From NCBI GenBank assembly GCA_963734595.1, contig CAVTHV010000014.1:372001-436000 (forward strand): a DNA stretch of 64,000 nt, in the 5' to 3' direction. Both the position numbers and the translations under genes were made by a program. Below the pieces are notes generated by a model. That model ran no database searches. It saw nothing but the letters and a program-made list of their open reading frames with translations, and was not told the DNA's origin. This DNA is from CAKKQX01 sp963734595. GTDB taxonomy: Bacteria; Pseudomonadota; Gammaproteobacteria; Burkholderiales; SG8-41. Below are positions 10,089 through 20,808 of the stretch, piece by piece. Every line of letters starts with the position of its first letter. Within the stretch, counting starts at the first letter, position 1.

Positions 10089-10826
10089 ATGGAGCAATAT
10101 CAACGCACGATCATGAAACGCGAACTCGGCGGCTATTTCACGTCGCCCATCGCTTACGTCTTCCTCGTCATTTTCCTGCTGCTGACGGGTTTTTTCACGT
10201 TTACCGTGGGCAACTTCTTCGAGCGCGGCGAAGCCTCGCTGGTGTCCTTCTTCACCTGGCACCCGTGGCTCTACCTGTTCCTGGTGCCGGCGGTCGGCAT
10301 GCGGCTGTGGTCGGAGGAGCGGCGGCTCGGCACGATGGAATTGCTGCTCACCATGCCGATCACGACCTGGCAGGCGATCGTCGGCAAGTTTCTCGCCTCG
10401 TGGCTGTTCCTCGCGCTCGCCCTGCTGCTCACCTTCCCGGTGGTGATCACGGTCAACTATCTGGGACACCCTGACAACGGCGTGATCGTCGCCGGTTATG
10501 TCGGCAGCCTGCTGCTCGCGGGCTCCTATCTCGCGATCAGCTGCATGACGTCGGCGCTGACGCGCAACCAGGTGATCAGCTTCATCCTGTCGGTGATGAT
10601 CTGCCTGTTCCTGATCCTCGCCGGCTATACCCCGGTGACCGATCTTCTGGTGCGCTGGGCGAACCCGGTGGCGGTCGAAATCATCGCGGCATTCTCGGTG
10701 ATGACGCATTTCGAAGGCTTCCAGCGCGGCGTGATCGATGCCCGCGATACGGTGTTCTTCGCTTCGGTGATCGGCTTCGCGCTGTTTACCACGGGCGTCA
10801 TCATCCGCAATCAACGGGCGGGATAA
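10089..10826 (+). CDS. ABC-2 type permease, GldF-like
   Basis: This is the six-helix membrane partner of the preceding ATPase. It begins MKRELGGYFTSPIAYVFLV, a typical N-terminus, and carries RRLGTMELLLTMPIT, an ABC-2 permease hallmark. The start is uncertain. The ATG at 10089 is in frame, but a good GGAG sits seven bases before an ATG at 10081 (MNAWSNINA), which would need a one-base indel before 10113. The substrate is unknown; in gliding bacteria GldA/GldF serve motility, but such sets are widespread in non-gliding proteobacteria. Confidence 0.88.
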   Translation: MEQYQRTIMKRELGGYFTSPIAYVFLVIFLLLTGFFTFTVGNFFERGEASLVSFFTWHPWLYLFLVPAVGMRLWSEERRLGTMELLLTMPITTWQAIVGKFLASWLFLALALLLTFPVVITVNYLGHPDNGVIVAGYVGSLLLAGSYLAISCMTSALTRNQVISFILSVMICLFLILAGYTPVTDLLVRWANPVAVEIIAAFSVMTHFEGFQRGVIDARDTVFFASVIGFALFTTGVIIRNQRAG

Positions 10827-10830
10827 GGTC

Positions 10831-12725
10831 ATGGCAAGAAAACAATTCGAAATATTGCTTTATTCGGCCGGCGGCGTGATTGCGCTGGCGGCGATTCTGA
10901 TCGCAGTGAACTTTCTGACAAGTGCGTTCAACACCCGCGTCGATCTCACCGAGGGCAAGGTCTATACGCTGTCGGCCGGCAGCAAGGCCATCCTCTCCAA
11001 GCTCGAGGCGCCGGTCACGATCCGCTTCTACTACAGCCAGGGCAGCGCGATGCCGGTGGGACTGAAGACTTTCGCGCGAGCGCGTGGAAGACCTGCTCAA
11101 CGAGTACAAGGCGGCCTCCAACGGCAAGGTCGTGATCGAGAAATACAATCCCGAGCCCGATTCGGACGCCGAGGACTCGGCGGCGCTCGATGGCGTGGAC
11201 GGGCAGATGACCGACAGCGGCGAGAAATTCTACCTCGGGCTGGCGGTGTCTTTCCTCGACCAGAAGGCCGCGCTTCCGGTGCTGGCGCCGGACCGCGAGC
11301 GCCTGCTCGAATACGACATCACACGCGCGATTTCGCAGGTGTCGGCGGCCAAAAAACCGGTGATCGGCGTGATGAGCGCGTTGCCGGTATTGGGCCAGCC
11401 GCTCAACCCGATGCTGAAAAAGCAGCCGACCGAGCCGTGGGTGCTGGCCAAGGAACTGAAGCGCCTGTTCGACGTAAGGAAAGTCGAGCTCGACGCCAAG
11501 AAGATAGACGACGACATCAAGGTGCTGCTCGTCATCCACCCGCGCGATATTTCGGAGGCCACCGAATATGCGCTCGACCAGTTCGTGCTGCGCGGCGGGA
11601 AGCTGATCGCGTTTGTCGATCCCTACGCCTACTTCGACCAGCAGCCCGACATGCAGAATCCGTTCGGCGGCATCGCAGGCGGGCCAGTCGACGCTCTACA
11701 ACCTGTTCAGGGCATGGGGCATCGATGTGCCGCTGAACAAGGTGGTCGCCGATCTGACGTTTGCCAGCGGGGCCGGGCCGAATCTCTTGCCGACGCTGCT
11801 GTCGCTCAATAACGAGGCGCTCAACCAGGAGGACGTCGTGGCGAGCCAGACCGGCACCATGCTGATCCCGTTCGGCGGCGTATTCACCGGCAAACCCGCC
11901 GCGGGGCTGACCGAAACGGTGCTCGCGCATACGTCCAAAAACTCGATGCTGGTCGATCTCATCATCGCCACGCTCTCCGGCGAGCCTTCGACCCGCGGCT
12001 TCGAGCCCTCCGGCAAGGAGATGCCGCTGGCAATCCGGCTCACCGGCAAATTCAAGACCGCGTTCCCGAAAGGCCAGCCCCAGCCGTACGTGCCGCCCGG
12101 CGAACAGAAGAAGGGCGAGGCGGAGAAGAAACCGGCAGTCACGCCGGAACCGCAGCTCAAGGAATCCGCGGCCGAAAACTCGGTGGTGCTGGTTTCCGAC
12201 GTCGACATGCTGACCGACAACGCCGCGGTCGACGTGCAGGACGTCTTCGGCCAGCGGCTGGTCGTCCCGCGCAACGGCAACCTCGCTTTCGCGCAGGGCC
12301 TGGTCGAGCAGTTATCGGGTGACAATGCGCTAATGACCTTGAGAAGCCGCGCCGGATTCAGCCGGCCGCTGACGGTGATCCAGAACATGGAGGCGGAGGC
12401 CCAGCAAAGCTATCTCGGCAAGATCAAGGCGCTCGAGGACAACCTGAATCAGACGCAGGAGAAGCTGCAGGCGCTGCAGAAAGGACGCGCCGGCGCGAGC
12501 AGCGCCATCCTCACTCCAGCGCAGCAGGCGGAAATCGAAAATTTCCGCAAGAAAGCGGTGGAGACCAGGAAAGATCTCAAGGATCTCAGGAAAAACCTGC
12601 GCGTGAAAACCGATACGCTCGAATTCTGGACCAAGGTCGTCAATATCGCGCTGGTGCCGCTGCTGGTTGCGCTGTTGGGCATGGTGCTGGCGCTCGTCAG
12701 GCGGCGCAAAAGGAGAGCGGTATGA
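10831..12725 (+). CDS. GldG-like ABC-type auxiliary protein (two frameshifts)
   Basis: This is a large periplasmic-facing protein of the GldG/ABC_transp_aux family. An N-terminal helix (LLYSAGGVIALAAILIAVNF) is followed by VDLTEGKVYTLSAGSKAIL, typical of the family. A C-terminal coiled region (LEDNLNQTQEKLQALQK) precedes a final helix and RRRKRR. Extra bases near 11076 and 11691 split the gene into three frames. Corrected sequence reads FAERVEDLLNEYKAAS and GGQSTLYNLFRAWG across the breaks. It starts four bases after the permease, so it is co-transcribed and likely part of the same transporter. Confidence 0.87.
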
Positions 12726-12780
12726 GCGGCCGGCGCGATTCAGCTTTCTCGAAAGTTGCAGTGACGGAGGCGATAGCACG

Positions 12781-13905
12781 ATGAACCGCAAACAGTTTCT
12801 GATCCTGGTCATTGCGCTGCTGGTGCTGGGCGGAGCGGGGCTGGCGCTGTTCTGGCAGGACATCGCCGCCTACCGCGCCAGCGGCGCGAAAATTGGCGCG
12901 AAGCTCCTGCCCGGTCTCAAGCTGAACGAAGTGGCGCAGGTTCACCTCCAGGATGCCAAATCACAGGTGACGCTGGTCAAAAAGGACAACGCCTGGCTGG
13001 TGCGGGAGCGCGGCGATTATCCCGCGAACGTCCAGGATATCGGCGACCTGCTGATCAAACTGGCCGAACTCAAGGTGGTGCAGTCCGAAACCGTGGGCGA
13101 GAGCCTGCTGCCGCGGCTCGATCTCGCCGCCCCGGGGCAGCGCGAAGGCAGCGGCACCCTCATCGAGTTCAAGGATGCGGCAGGCAAGCCGCTCGCCAGC
13201 CTGATTCTCGGGAAAATAATCCTCAAGAAAGATCCGGTTAATCCGCTGCCCAGCGCGCAAAACGGGGTGCCGGCGGGGCGTTATGTGCTGGTCGGCAAGG
13301 CGAATGACACCGTGATCGGGGTGTCGGACCCGCTCGAAGGCGCGCAGGCCGCTCCCGGCAAGTGGCTCGCCAGGAATTTCTTCAAGGCTGACCGCATCAA
13401 AACCCTGGCTCTTGCCGGCGAGGGCGCCGCGTCGTGGAAAATCACCCGCGATACCGAGTACGGCCAGTGGAAATTTGCTTCGGGCGGCGGCGAACTCGAT
13501 GCCAGCGCCGCGGTTGGTGCAACCAATGCGCTCGGCGGACTGAGCTTCACCGACGTGGTCGTCGATCCCAAACCGGAAGACACCGAAAAGCCGGTTACGG
13601 TGAACGCCGAGACTTTCGACAATCTGACTTACACCGTGAAAATCGCCAGGAAAAAGACCGGCGATGAAGATTACGTGAGTTTCACGGTGAGCGGTGAGCC
13701 GCCCAAGCAGCGTGTGCCGGAGAAGGGCGAGAAACCGGACGAGAAGGCGCGCCTCGACAAGGAATTCGCGGCCACGCTCAAGAAGCTCGAAACGCGGGTC
13801 GCAAGCGAACAGGCACTCGCCAAATGGACCTACGTGGTTCCGGCCAAGTCCCTGTCGCCGCTGTTGAAGGAACGCGCACAACTCGTCGCGGCGAAGAAGA
13901 AATAG
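12781..13905 (+). CDS. DUF4340 domain-containing protein
   Basis: A 374-residue protein with an N-terminal signal anchor (MNRKQFLILVIALLVLGGAG), then a beta-rich domain with VTLVKKDNAWLVRERGDYPAN, the characteristic DUF4340 opening. The ATG at 12781 is preferred because it has an upstream GGAGG and begins the hydrophobic leader; the open frame extends further upstream without homology. DUF4340 genes regularly follow GldG-like genes, and this one completes the ABC module. Function is unknown, presumably an extracytoplasmic accessory part of the exporter. Confidence 0.87.
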   Translation: MNRKQFLILVIALLVLGGAGLALFWQDIAAYRASGAKIGAKLLPGLKLNEVAQVHLQDAKSQVTLVKKDNAWLVRERGDYPANVQDIGDLLIKLAELKVVQSETVGESLLPRLDLAAPGQREGSGTLIEFKDAAGKPLASLILGKIILKKDPVNPLPSAQNGVPAGRYVLVGKANDTVIGVSDPLEGAQAAPGKWLARNFFKADRIKTLALAGEGAASWKITRDTEYGQWKFASGGGELDASAAVGATNALGGLSFTDVVVDPKPEDTEKPVTVNAETFDNLTYTVKIARKKTGDEDYVSFTVSGEPPKQRVPEKGEKPDEKARLDKEFAATLKKLETRVASEQALAKWTYVVPAKSLSPLLKERAQLVAAKKK

Positions 13906-13992
13906 CCGGCGCACGGCAGGCGCGCCGGGAGGGGCGGCAGCGGGCTGACGCGCGGCGCGCTATACTTATGGCACCCGGCTTTCGAGAGAGCC

Positions 13993-14382
13993 ATGAGCAT
14001 GCGCCCGCTGGTTCTGCTGCCGTTCTGTCTGATGTTGTCCGGATGCTATGTCGTGTTAAGCGGAAATCAGAGCACGAGCGGCGGGGTGACGACAACGACT
14101 ACTTCCGTGGCCACGGCCGCCAGCGCCAGCGCGGGGCCGGCGCGGGTCGGGGCGTCGTTTGGCACGCCGCCGGCGCCTAATGCGCCGGGCAGTTTCGTTG
14201 CGCTTTCCCGCGACACCTCGGCCGTATTGTTCCTGGGTATGGTGATCGTCGACACCATCAGTAACCTTGGCAGCTGGCTTCGCGGCGCGCCCCCGCCCGC
14301 TGCGCAGCGCGCGTCGATTGCCGAGACCTGTTCCTGTTATGGCTGGAAGCCGGATTTGACTTCGGCGCCGGCACCGGAATAA
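13993..14382 (+). CDS. Putative lipoprotein, unknown function
   Basis: A 129-residue protein with a short leader MRPLVLLPFCLMLSGC ending in a clear lipobox (LSGC), so probably attached to the envelope by its Cys. A Thr/Ala/Ser-rich low-complexity stretch follows, then a hydrophobic segment (SAVLFLGMVIVDTISNLGSW) and a Cys-rich end ETCSCYGWKPD. I do not recognise a family. It is preceded by a plausible start at 13993 or 13999 and stands alone between the DUF4340 gene and a small gene. Confidence 0.6.
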   Translation: MSMRPLVLLPFCLMLSGCYVVLSGNQSTSGGVTTTTTSVATAASASAGPARVGASFGTPPAPNAPGSFVALSRDTSAVLFLGMVIVDTISNLGSWLRGAPPPAAQRASIAETCSCYGWKPDLTSAPAPE

Positions 14383-14426
14383 TGTAGCGCACTGCCCGTT
14401 CTTCAACCGACGATCAAATTGAAACC

Positions 14427-14624
14427 ATGAAATTCGACAAAGTTACGAAATCACCGGTCTTCCCGCAGGGCCACAAATGGCCGTTCAAGAAGCGCAAGGG
14501 CGTCTATGAATCCGACGTGACTGCAATGGTGCGCGGCATGCGCGAAGACGAAGCGATTCTCGAAGACCAGCGCGTTGCCTGGGAACGCTGGCGCAACGAC
14601 AACAGCAATCTCAAAAACCCATAA
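14427..14624 (+). CDS. Small DUF3460-like protein
   Basis: A 65-residue basic protein. The central part (KGVYESDVTAMVRGM, then EDQRVAWERWRN) resembles the short betaproteobacterial DUF3460 family, which typically reads Y-x-S-[ED]-x-T-x-[FM] followed by a basic/aromatic end. No function is known. It ends in the leader region of the following receptor gene, which has its own strong ribosome-binding site, so it may be transcribed separately. Confidence 0.55.
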   Translation: MKFDKVTKSPVFPQGHKWPFKKRKGVYESDVTAMVRGMREDEAILEDQRVAWERWRNDNSNLKNP

Positions 14625-14682
14625 CCGGCGCGCGGCGCTTCCCGTCCGGGGAGCGTCCTCGTCCGCCAGGAGGAGAATCGAA

Positions 14683-15657
14683 ATGAAAAGCCGTTTCACG
14701 GGCTTTGCCGCGCGCGTCGCGGCCGCCGCGCTTGCGTTTACCGCCGCCTGTGCCGCGGCACAGGGGTATCCCGCCAAACCCGTCCGCTTCGTCGTGCCTT
14801 ACGCGCCGGGCGGCAGCACCGACACGCTCGCGCGCACCATCGGGGTGAAGCTCACCGATCTGCTGGGGCAGCAGGTGGTGGTCGACAACCGGCCGGGGGC
14901 CAGCGGCAATATCGGCATGGACATCGTCGCGCATGCGCTGCCCGACGGCTACACCATCGTGCTCGGCTACATCGCCAACCTCGCGATCGACCCCAGCCTG
15001 TATGCGAAGATGCCGTACGATCCGGTCCGGGATTTCGCGCCGATCACCGAGCTTGCGTCCTCGCCCAATGTCCTCGTTGCGCATCCTTCGGTGCCGGTGA
15101 CGAGTTTCAAGGATCTGCTGGTGAAGGCGAAGCAGGGGCAGTTCAATTTCGCTTCCGCGGGCGTGGGCAGCGTGGGGCATCTTACCGGGGAACTGCTGAA
15201 CCAGATGGCCGGCATCAGGATGGTGCACGTGCCGTACAAGGGCAGCGGCCAGGCGGTCACCGACCTCCTGGGCGGGCACGTGCAGCTGATGTTCAGCGGT
15301 TTTTCTTCGACGCTGCCGCATATCAAGGCGGGGAGGCTGCGCGCGCTGGCGGTGACTGGCGCCCAGCGTTCGCCGGCCGCGCCGGATGTGCCGACTATCG
15401 CGGAATCGGGGTTCCCCGGCTTTGAAGCGACCGCATGGTACGGCGTGCTCGCGCCGGCGAAGACGCCGAAGCCGGTCGTGTCGCGACTGCACAATGAGAT
15501 CGTCAAGGTGTTGCAGGAACCCGATGTCAAAAACCGCCTCACCGGTCTCGGTTTCGAAATCGTCGGCAGCACGCCGGAACAGTTTTCCGCCTATATCAAG
15601 TCCGAAATCAAGAAGTGGGCAAAGGCGGTCAAGGCTTCGGGGGCCAAGCCGGATTGA
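14683..15657 (+). CDS. Tripartite tricarboxylate transporter receptor (Bug/TctC family)
   Basis: This is a periplasmic solute receptor of the Bug family. The start at 14683 follows a strong AGGAGGAG site; a signal peptide (to about AACAAAQG) precedes the conserved YPAKPVRFVVPYAPGG opening. Other family blocks are VVVDNRPGASGNIG, DPVRDFAPIT and HVPYKGSGQAVTDLLGG. Length 324 is normal. No tctA/tctB membrane genes are nearby, the usual orphan situation for Bug proteins. The ligand is probably a small carboxylate but cannot be read from sequence. Confidence 0.92.
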   Translation: MKSRFTGFAARVAAAALAFTAACAAAQGYPAKPVRFVVPYAPGGSTDTLARTIGVKLTDLLGQQVVVDNRPGASGNIGMDIVAHALPDGYTIVLGYIANLAIDPSLYAKMPYDPVRDFAPITELASSPNVLVAHPSVPVTSFKDLLVKAKQGQFNFASAGVGSVGHLTGELLNQMAGIRMVHVPYKGSGQAVTDLLGGHVQLMFSGFSSTLPHIKAGRLRALAVTGAQRSPAAPDVPTIAESGFPGFEATAWYGVLAPAKTPKPVVSRLHNEIVKVLQEPDVKNRLTGLGFEIVGSTPEQFSAYIKSEIKKWAKAVKASGAKPD

Positions 15658-15692
15658 TTCAGTAATTGAGTGATTAGGTGATCAAGTGACAG

Positions 15693-15718
15693 GTGATGCG
15701 TGAGGGGGGGCGCATCAC
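15693..15718. terminator. Hairpin between convergent genes
   Basis: GTGATGCG (15693-15700) pairs perfectly with CGCATCAC (15711-15718) across a G-rich loop. It lies in a short-period repetitive spacer (15661-15726) between the receptor gene and the convergent thioesterase gene. No T-run follows, so a termination role is inferred from position only. Confidence 0.4.
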
Positions 15719-15726
15719 TGAATTAC

Positions 15727-16686
15727 TCAATCGCCGCTCTGTTGCGCCGCGTGATTGCTGACCGTCTCCAGCACGCGTGAACCGTCCGTAGTCCTGATTT
15801 CGGTCCCCACCACCGCAAAGCTGCGCCCGGCGTGCAATACCTTCGAACGTATGCGCAGCGACTTGCCCTTGCCGGGGCTGATGAACCACGCAGAAATGCT
15901 GGATAGCATCGGATGTCGAGGCACCGCGGCTTTCGCCGTCGCTGCCGCGAGTCCCAGCAGGATGCCGCCCTGCACGTGGCCGACGCGGTTGCCGAGATGC
16001 GGCCCGTTTCTCACGCTGCAGCGAGCGCCGTAATCGGTGGCCTCGGGCAACACGCTCCAGAAATGCTCGATGAACGAATGCCTGCCATCTGCTTTGGCGA
16101 GCGCCGCGTCGCATGCCCGCATTACCGCGCGCTCGCCCGCATCGAGCTGGGAATCCGTCAGCGGTTCCGTTTTCGATCTTTCCTGACTTTGCCAGGGCAG
16201 CGGTGCCAGCGTGATGCCGGCGGGCGCCGGCAGCATCACGAACGTGGCGTGGGCATGGCACACCGGCTTGCCCGCCGAGAACAGCGTGCCGCTGGCGAGC
16301 GACTGGCGTATCGCCGTCCCCGCGGTAAAGCCGATCAGTTTCGATGTCATCGTCAGGTCGCCGCGCGCCGGATGTCCCGTGAACTGCGCGTTGAGCTGCA
16401 CCGTGGCCTGCCGCGCGCCGGGCGTAATTTTCAATCGCGGGGCGGTGGCCAGCGCGGTGTCGAGCACCATGCCGAGGACGGCGATATTGATATTCCCATC
16501 CGCATCCCGGCAATGCGGTCCGGCCGGCATCGCCTCGTCTATGGAGTCCTCGCCGATGCGGGGCCAGTCGAGCTGCAGAAAGTATCCGGGAAAATGAAAG
16601 CCGGGACTGCGGTTTCCCGCCAGGCCGCCCAGAACGCGCGCGCGGATTTCGCCGGCGTCGGATTGGTTGCGTACTTTTGAATTCAT
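15727..16686 (-). CDS. Double-hotdog acyl-CoA thioesterase-like protein
   Basis: A 319-residue protein with two hotdog-like halves. The first holds DADGNINIAVLGMVLDTAL and a beta strand ending in LNAQFTG. The second holds GHVQGGILLGLAAATAK, the hotdog helix with a PaaI-like HxxG-x3-G core, then AWFISPGKGKSLRIRSKV. Such proteins usually hydrolyse acyl-CoA thioesters or dehydrate them. The frame is intact. The neighbours (Bug receptor, efflux operon) do not indicate the substrate. Confidence 0.75.
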   Translation of the reverse strand: MNSKVRNQSDAGEIRARVLGGLAGNRSPGFHFPGYFLQLDWPRIGEDSIDEAMPAGPHCRDADGNINIAVLGMVLDTALATAPRLKITPGARQATVQLNAQFTGHPARGDLTMTSKLIGFTAGTAIRQSLASGTLFSAGKPVCHAHATFVMLPAPAGITLAPLPWQSQERSKTEPLTDSQLDAGERAVMRACDAALAKADGRHSFIEHFWSVLPEATDYGARCSVRNGPHLGNRVGHVQGGILLGLAAATAKAAVPRHPMLSSISAWFISPGKGKSLRIRSKVLHAGRSFAVVGTEIRTTDGSRVLETVSNHAAQQSGD

Positions 16687-16713
16687 GTCATAAGCCGGAA
16701 TTATCTAAATACC

Positions 16714-17825
16714 TCAATACATTCTGTGCCGGAACAGCCACGCCGCGATCGCCAGCGCAACCACGCCGATCGACGCCATTGCAATAAACGGGTGGATCAG
16801 GAGATCGAAGGGCGTGCCCTCCAGAAAGACGCCTCGCAAAACCACCAGAAAATAGCGCATGGGGTTGATCAGGGTAAGGTCCTGCACCAGACGCGGCATG
16901 TTTGCGATCGGGGTCGCAAATCCGGACAGGATGATGCCGGGCACCAGGAAAAAAAACGCGCCCAGCAATCCCTGTTGCTGGGTGACGGCGAGCGATGAAA
17001 TCATCAGGCCCAGGCCGATTGCCGACAGCAGAAACAGCACGACGCCTGTATACAGGGTGAACAGGCTGCCCAGCAACGGAACATTGAACCAGAATACCGC
17101 GACCAGGATGATCAGCGTGGCTTCGGCAATGCCAATCACCAAACTTGGCAGGGCTTTGCCCAGCAGGATTTCTCCAGGGCGCAATGGCGTGACCAGCAAT
17201 TGGTCGAACGTGCCCTGTTCGCGCTCCCGTGCAACCGACAGTGCCGTCACCAGCATGGTGACGAGCAGGGTGAGCAGGCCGACGATGCCGGGCACGAAAA
17301 ACCAGCGGCTTTCGAGATTCGGATTAAACCAGGCCCGCATTTCAATATGCGCCGGGGGCGGGATGCCGCCGTGGCGGGCAATCCAATCGGTGTTGAAACG
17401 CTTGACGATCGATTGCGCATAATTGACGACCAGTTGCGCGGTGTTCGAATTGCGGCCGTCGACGATGATCTGTATCGCAGGCCGGTCTGTCCGCTCAGCA
17501 AATCGGCGCTGAAGCGCGGCCCGATGCGGATGACCATGAGCACCTGCCTGCTGTCGATCATGGGCGCAATTTCCTTGTCCTGGGCCAGCCGCGCCACTTC
17601 CGCGAAAGTGGGAGAGCCGCGAAATGCTGCGATCATATCCTGCGAGACCATGCCGCGATCTTCGTTGAAGACCGCGAATGGAACGTGTTTCAGATCAAAG
17701 GTTGCCGCGTACCCGAACACCATCAACTGGATCAGCGGCGGCACGATGATGACCACGCGGCTGCGCTTGTCCTTGAACAGGGTCAGGAACTCTTTGATCG
17801 TCAGGGCGAGAATGCGTCTCCACAT
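16714..17825 (-). CDS. ybhR: ABC-2 permease, YbhR-like (frameshifted)
   Basis: This is the last gene of a ybhGFSR-type operon. The N-terminus MWRRILALTIKEFLTLFKDKR and first helix (VVIIVPPLIQLMVFGYAATF) are typical. The frame breaks near 17485, where one base appears to be missing; the other frame continues as AIQIIVDGRNSNTAQLVV. The C-terminal half has AREREQGTFDQLLVTPLRPGE, the ABC-2 permease core, and ends WLFRHRMY. This is one of the few apparent deletions in the window. In E. coli YbhFSR exports cationic drugs; the substrate here is unknown. Confidence 0.88.
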
Positions 17826-17831
17826 GAGGTA

Positions 17832-18987
17832 TTATTCCAGGCGCTTTCGGGATTTCAGGTGCGTCAGGCCGAGGAAAATCACGGCCAGCACGGCCAGGGC
17901 GAACATGTTCGGCAGAACCACGCTCCACGTATTCCCGGCAAGAAACACCGTCTGCAGAATCGCCACGTAATAGCGGGCAGCAATGACATGCGTGATGGTT
18001 TGCACGATGTCAGGCATGCTGCCGATGTCGAAAATGAATCCGGACAGCAGGAACGCGGGCAGGAAGGTCGTGATGATCGCGATCTGCCCGGCGACGAACT
18101 GGCTCCTGGCGATGGTGGAAATGAACAGCCCCATGCCCAGGGCGGTGAGCAGAAACAGCGCCGATGCATCCGAACAGCACCCCGGGCGAGCCGCGCAGCG
18201 GAACCTCGAACAGCCAGAGCGCCATGGCCACCGAAAGCGCCAGCCCGCCCATGCCCAGGATGAAGTAGGGAATCAGCTTGCCCAGGATGACTTCGCGCAT
18301 GGTCACCGGCGTCACCATGAGCGCTTCCATGGTGCCCCGTTCCCATTCGCGCGCCATCACCATTGCCGTGAGCAGGGCGCCGATCAGCGTCATGATGATC
18401 GCCACCAGGCCGGGCACCAGGAAATTGCGGCTGCGCAACTCGCTGTTGAACCAGACGCGCTGCTCGATCTGCACCGGCATCGCCAGCGATTCGCCGCGTG
18501 CCAGGGCGATATGCTCCAGCCACTTGCCCCATACGCCCTCGACGTAGCCCGAGATGATCCTGGCGGTGTTGGCATCGACGCCGTTCACGATCAACTGAAT
18601 CGGGGCGCCATCTGGGCCACGCAGACGCTGCGCGAAGTCCTGGCGCAGGACGACGATCGCGTTCACGCGGCCGGCCATCATTGCCGCTTCGGCGTCTCGC
18701 GTGGTAGAGAACGGGGCAGGCACGAAATAGCGGGATTTGTGGAAGGCGGCGGTGAAGCTCGCGGTATCCGCGCCCGGTTTCTCCACTACCAGCGCAACCG
18801 GTATCGATTCCGAGTCGAGGGACACGCCATAGCCGAACAGGAGCAGCAGCACCAGGGGCATCAAAAAGGCGATGGCGATGCTGCTGGGGTCGCGGAAAAT
18901 CTGCAGGAACTCCTTGCGGATCAGGCCGCGCAAGCGCATGCCGGATTTTCCCGGCGCGCCGGCCCTGTCCTGACGTGCGCCCGTCAT
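17832..18987 (-). CDS. ybhS: ABC-2 permease, YbhS-like (frameshifted)
   Basis: The second permease of the operon. The ATG at 18987 directly abuts the ATPase stop; an internal ATG at 18939 (MRLRGLIRKEFLQIFRD) fits the conserved N-terminus better. A long periplasmic loop follows the first helix, then AREWERGTMEALMVTPVTMRE. An extra base near 18160 breaks the frame; removing it gives CSALFLLTALGMGLFISTI. The two permeases share layout and would form a heterodimer with YbhF. Confidence 0.88.
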
Positions 18988-20808
18988 TCATGAGCCGGTC
19001 TCCGCCTGCGGGCCGGGCTTCGATCAATCCGATGAACGCATCTTCCATGGTCGGATCGGGCAGCGTTGCCGTGCGCGCATGCTGCTTGATGGCGGTTGGC
19101 GTGCCGATCGTCAGGATTTCACCTGCCGCCATGATGGCGAGGCGGTCGCAATATTCGGCCTCTTCCATGAAATGGGTGGTGACCATGACGGTGACGCCTT
19201 GTTCGGCAAGCGTATTGATGCGCTGCCAGAACTCGCGGCGCGCGAGCGGATCCACTCCGGATGTCGGTTCATCCAGAAACAAAATATCCGGTTCATGCAT
19301 CAGCGCGCAAGCCAATGCCAGGCGCTGCTTGTAGCCGAGGGACAGATCGCCGCTGGCGGCATCCGCCAGCGGCGTCAGGGCAAATTCGGTCAGTGCCCAG
19401 TCCATGCGCTGCTCAGCCCGCGTGCGCGACAGGCCATAGGCGCTGCTGAAGAAGCGCAGGTTCTCCATGACGCTGAGGTGGCCATAGAGAGAGAATTTCT
19501 GCGACATGTAGCCGATGCGCGCGCGTGCGGCAGCAGGCGCATGCCGGAGATCGACGCCGGCAACCCGCAGGCTGCCGCCGCTCGGCGGCAGCAGGCCGCA
19601 CAACATGCGAAAAGTGGTGGTCTTGCCGGCGCCATTGGCGCCCAGCAAGCCGAAGACCTCGCCGCGCGACACTGCAAAGCTGACGTCTTTGACGGCGCGG
19701 AAATTGCCGAAACGCCGCTCCAGTTGCACCGCTTCGATGATGGCGTTGCCGTTTTCCGTCTTTGCGGAAGACAGCGCTTTGGGCGGAGCCGTTGGAGAGA
19801 CCGCGACGCGGTCCGGATGCGCCTGCGCCCTTAAGTTGCGCGATGAAGCTGTCCTCGTAGCGCGGGGGCACTTCGGTCACGGCGGCGTCAGGAAGGTCCG
19901 GAAGCATCGTCTCAATGTCGGGGCGCGTCGCTTCTTCCATCACCAGGCGAACGTGCTCGCCCTGGATCAATGCGTCCAGCACTCCGGGGACTTGCGATAA
20001 ACGGGCCTGGAGCGATCGCTTCGATATGTTGGCTGCAGTCACGGAATAGGTTCTGCCCTGCATGCGATCCCGCAGGATTTTCGGATCGCCCTGATCCAGG
20101 CGCTGCCCGTCATGTAGCAGGATGACCTCGTCGCAACGTTCCGCCTCATCCAGGTAAGCGGTGCTCAGCAGCACGGTGGTTTTTTCATTCCGCACCAGCC
20201 GGTTGACGATGGCCCATAGCTCACTTCGCGACAGCGGGTCCACGCCGACGGTCGGTTCGTCCAGCAACAGCAGGGCGGGTTGCCGCACCAGGGTGCAGGC
20301 CAGCCCCAGTTTTTGCTTCATGCCGCCGGAGAGTTGCCCGGCCAGACGCCGGGTAAACGGCGCAAGTCCCGCCATCTGCAGCAGTTCCCGGTAGCGATCG
20401 CGCACGGGTCGATTTCGGAACGCCCTGCAGGTCGGCGTACAAGTCAAGATTCTCCTGCACCGTCAGGTCTTCATACAGGCCAAAGCGTTGCGGCATATAA
20501 CCGATGCTGGCCTGAACCTCCAGTGACTGCGTGGTGGCATTCTTGCCGAGCACGGTGATGCTGCCGGTATCGGGCGCCAGCAATCCGGCGGCAAGGCGCA
20601 TGAGCGTAGTCTTGCCGGCGCTGTCCGGGCCGATGAGGCCGGTCACCGTGCCGTGCCGGACGCGAAAGCTCACGCTGTTCAGCGCCTGGACCAGACGCCC
20701 GCCCGAGCGGAATGTCTTGGAGAGGTTTTCGACTTGCAGTGCGGTATCGTTCCCCGGCTGCTCCGGGGTTTGCAGGCTCGTCTGAGACACAGCGGCCGCC
20801 GGCGGCAT
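18988..20808 (-). CDS. ybhF: YbhF-like tandem ABC ATPase (three frameshifts)
   Basis: One polypeptide carries two nucleotide-binding domains, the hallmark of YbhF. Domain 1 has the variant Walker A GPDSAGKTT, signature LSGGMKQK and Walker B LLLLDEPTVGVD. Domain 2 has GANGAGKTT, LSLGYKQR and ILFLDEPTSGVD. Extra bases near 20412, 19830 and 19005 break the frame; correction gives GVPNRPVRDRYREL, then APPKALSSAKTENGNAIIEAVQ, and a stop directly before the ybhS ATG. Its start overlaps the ybhG stop by one base. The Asp replacing Asn in the first Walker A should be checked. Confidence 0.88.
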